The position numbers were made by a program, and so were the translations under genes. Below the pieces are notes generated by a model. That model had not been told where the DNA came from and did not search any database. It saw only the letters and a program-made list of their open reading frames with translations. Positions 6,524 to 7,141 of a DNA stretch of 7,141 nucleotides are shown here, one piece after another. Numbering within the stretch: position 1 is the first letter of the stretch; each line of letters starts with the position of its first letter. Origin of the DNA: Saprospirales bacterium (GTDB taxonomy: Bacteria; Bacteroidota; Bacteroidia; Chitinophagales; Saprospiraceae). The DNA lies in assembly GCA_003559985.1 (NCBI GenBank), contig PWJP01000098.1:1-7141 (forward strand), in the 5' to 3' direction.

Positions 6524-7141
6524 TTAAGCACCTTCCTCAAATGCCTCCATGTTGAAAAGAAGCGAGAACCGGAGGGTATTATCCAGTGGGTTCCGCTGAG
6601 CATTGGTCGGCACCAGGTAGGAGAAGTTCAAACCAAATACGTTGTAGTTAACTCCAAATCCAAGCGTTAGGAACTTCCTGTTACCCTTGAGAGCGTGCTC
6701 GTGGTGATATCCCGCTCTTACAGCAAATTGATCCACATACCAATACTCTATACCACCGGAAATGTTAATTTCTCTCAATTCGTCTCTAAAGGACCCCGCG
6801 TCTCCAAAAGAACTGATTACCCCACTCATTACGGACTGTTCTCTTCGCTCGAGGTAGCCGTCATCCAGAGGGTCCAGGGGTGTGGGAACCAGTAATTTAT
6901 TGAAGTCGAGTGCTATAGTCAAACGGTTGTAGTCGTCAAAATTAATATTCCAGGCACCGCCGATACCCAGGTTACCGGGAAGAAAATCTTTGATCTGTGA
7001 CCTGGTGTAAGAAACTTTAGAACCGAGATTGGTAATTGCGAGTCCCAAAGAAAGGTCTGAAGTGGGACTCAGTACAGTGTTGTACGTCATGGAAATATCC
7101 ACTGCGGCGGCAGTAGCGGCATTGATCTCCACACTTTCGAC
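6524..7141 (-). CDS. porV: Type IX secretion outer-membrane protein PorV, C-terminal part (5' end off window)
   Basis: The frame is open to the right edge and shows the last 206 residues, ending in TAA at 6524-6526. The sequence has the alternating beta-strand pattern of an outer-membrane barrel and resembles the PorV/PorQ family: AVDISMTYNTVLSPTSDLSLGLAITNLG, then GNLGIGGAW, ISGGIEYWY, FAVRAGYHHE, and the ending VFGLNFSYLVP followed by NPLDNTLRFSLLF. PorV (LptO) is about 390 residues, so roughly half is shown. In type IX secretion it acts as an outer-membrane shuttle or channel partner, passing cargo with a C-terminal signal from the SprA translocon to the PorU attachment complex. porU is often the gene just upstream, which here would be beyond the window. 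The first GTG in frame (7132) is internal, not a start. The gene converges on rnpB and shares its terminator. PorV is preferred over PorQ, but the missing half leaves some doubt. Confidence 0.85.
   Translation of the reverse strand, partial: VESVEINAATAAAVDISMTYNTVLSPTSDLSLGLAITNLGSKVSYTRSQIKDFLPGNLGIGGAWNINFDDYNRLTIALDFNKLLVPTPLDPLDDGYLERREQSVMSGVISSFGDAGSFRDELREINISGGIEYWYVDQFAVRAGYHHEHALKGNRKFLTLGFGVNYNVFGLNFSYLVPTNAQRNPLDNTLRFSLLFNMEAFEEGA

Noticed and set aside
6524..7132. GTG at 7132 as the start of a 202-residue protein
   Set aside because: The frame stays open to the window edge, and the product is clearly the C-terminal part of a larger PorV barrel.

Overview
The window looks like chromosome from a member of the Bacteroidota. 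Four things point there: a C-terminal PorV fragment (type IX secretion, essentially confined to this phylum), a carotenoid gene trio of the CrtD/CruF/CrtZ type known from Bacteroidota that make monocyclic xanthophylls, a promoter -7 element TAACTTTG that fits the Bacteroidetes consensus TAnnTTTG, and start codons with weak or absent Shine-Dalgarno sequences. I cannot place it below phylum from sequence reading alone.

Layout, left to right. Positions 1-2507 (minus strand) hold three carotenoid genes transcribed right to left: crtD-like desaturase (1011-2507), a CruF-family seven-helix protein (321-974) and a 3'-truncated crtZ hydroxylase (1-313). The gaps are 36 and 7 nt, so this is very probably one operon continuing past the left edge. 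Positions 2508-2668 are a non-coding leader with a small hairpin. Positions 2669-5926 (minus) encode a very large membrane sensor histidine kinase of about 1085 residues, with about 12 predicted membrane helices, HAMP, HisKA and HATPase domains, and no response regulator in the window. Positions 5927-6078 are an AT-rich divergent control region. Positions 6079-6439 (plus) are the RNase P RNA gene, followed directly by a strong hairpin terminator (6440-6476). It also serves, from the other side, the convergent porV gene (6524-7141, minus; N-terminal half off the right edge).

How the genes may work together: CruF adds water to the open psi end of gamma-carotene to give a 1'-hydroxyl, CrtD introduces the 3',4' double bond beside it, and CrtZ hydroxylates C3 of the beta ring. 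This combination gives a saproxanthin-type pigment, or a flexixanthin- or myxol-type pigment if a ketolase or 2'-hydroxylase is encoded elsewhere. The phytoene synthase, phytoene desaturase and lycopene cyclase needed upstream are not in this window. The kinase sits directly upstream of this operon on the same strand; a regulatory link is possible but unproven. rnpB and porV are core-genome neighbours and look ordinary.

Overall the window is a recognisable mix of core and pigment genes rather than a clearly new system. The least explained parts are the kinase's large multi-segment membrane sensor and the repeat-rich region between the kinase and rnpB.
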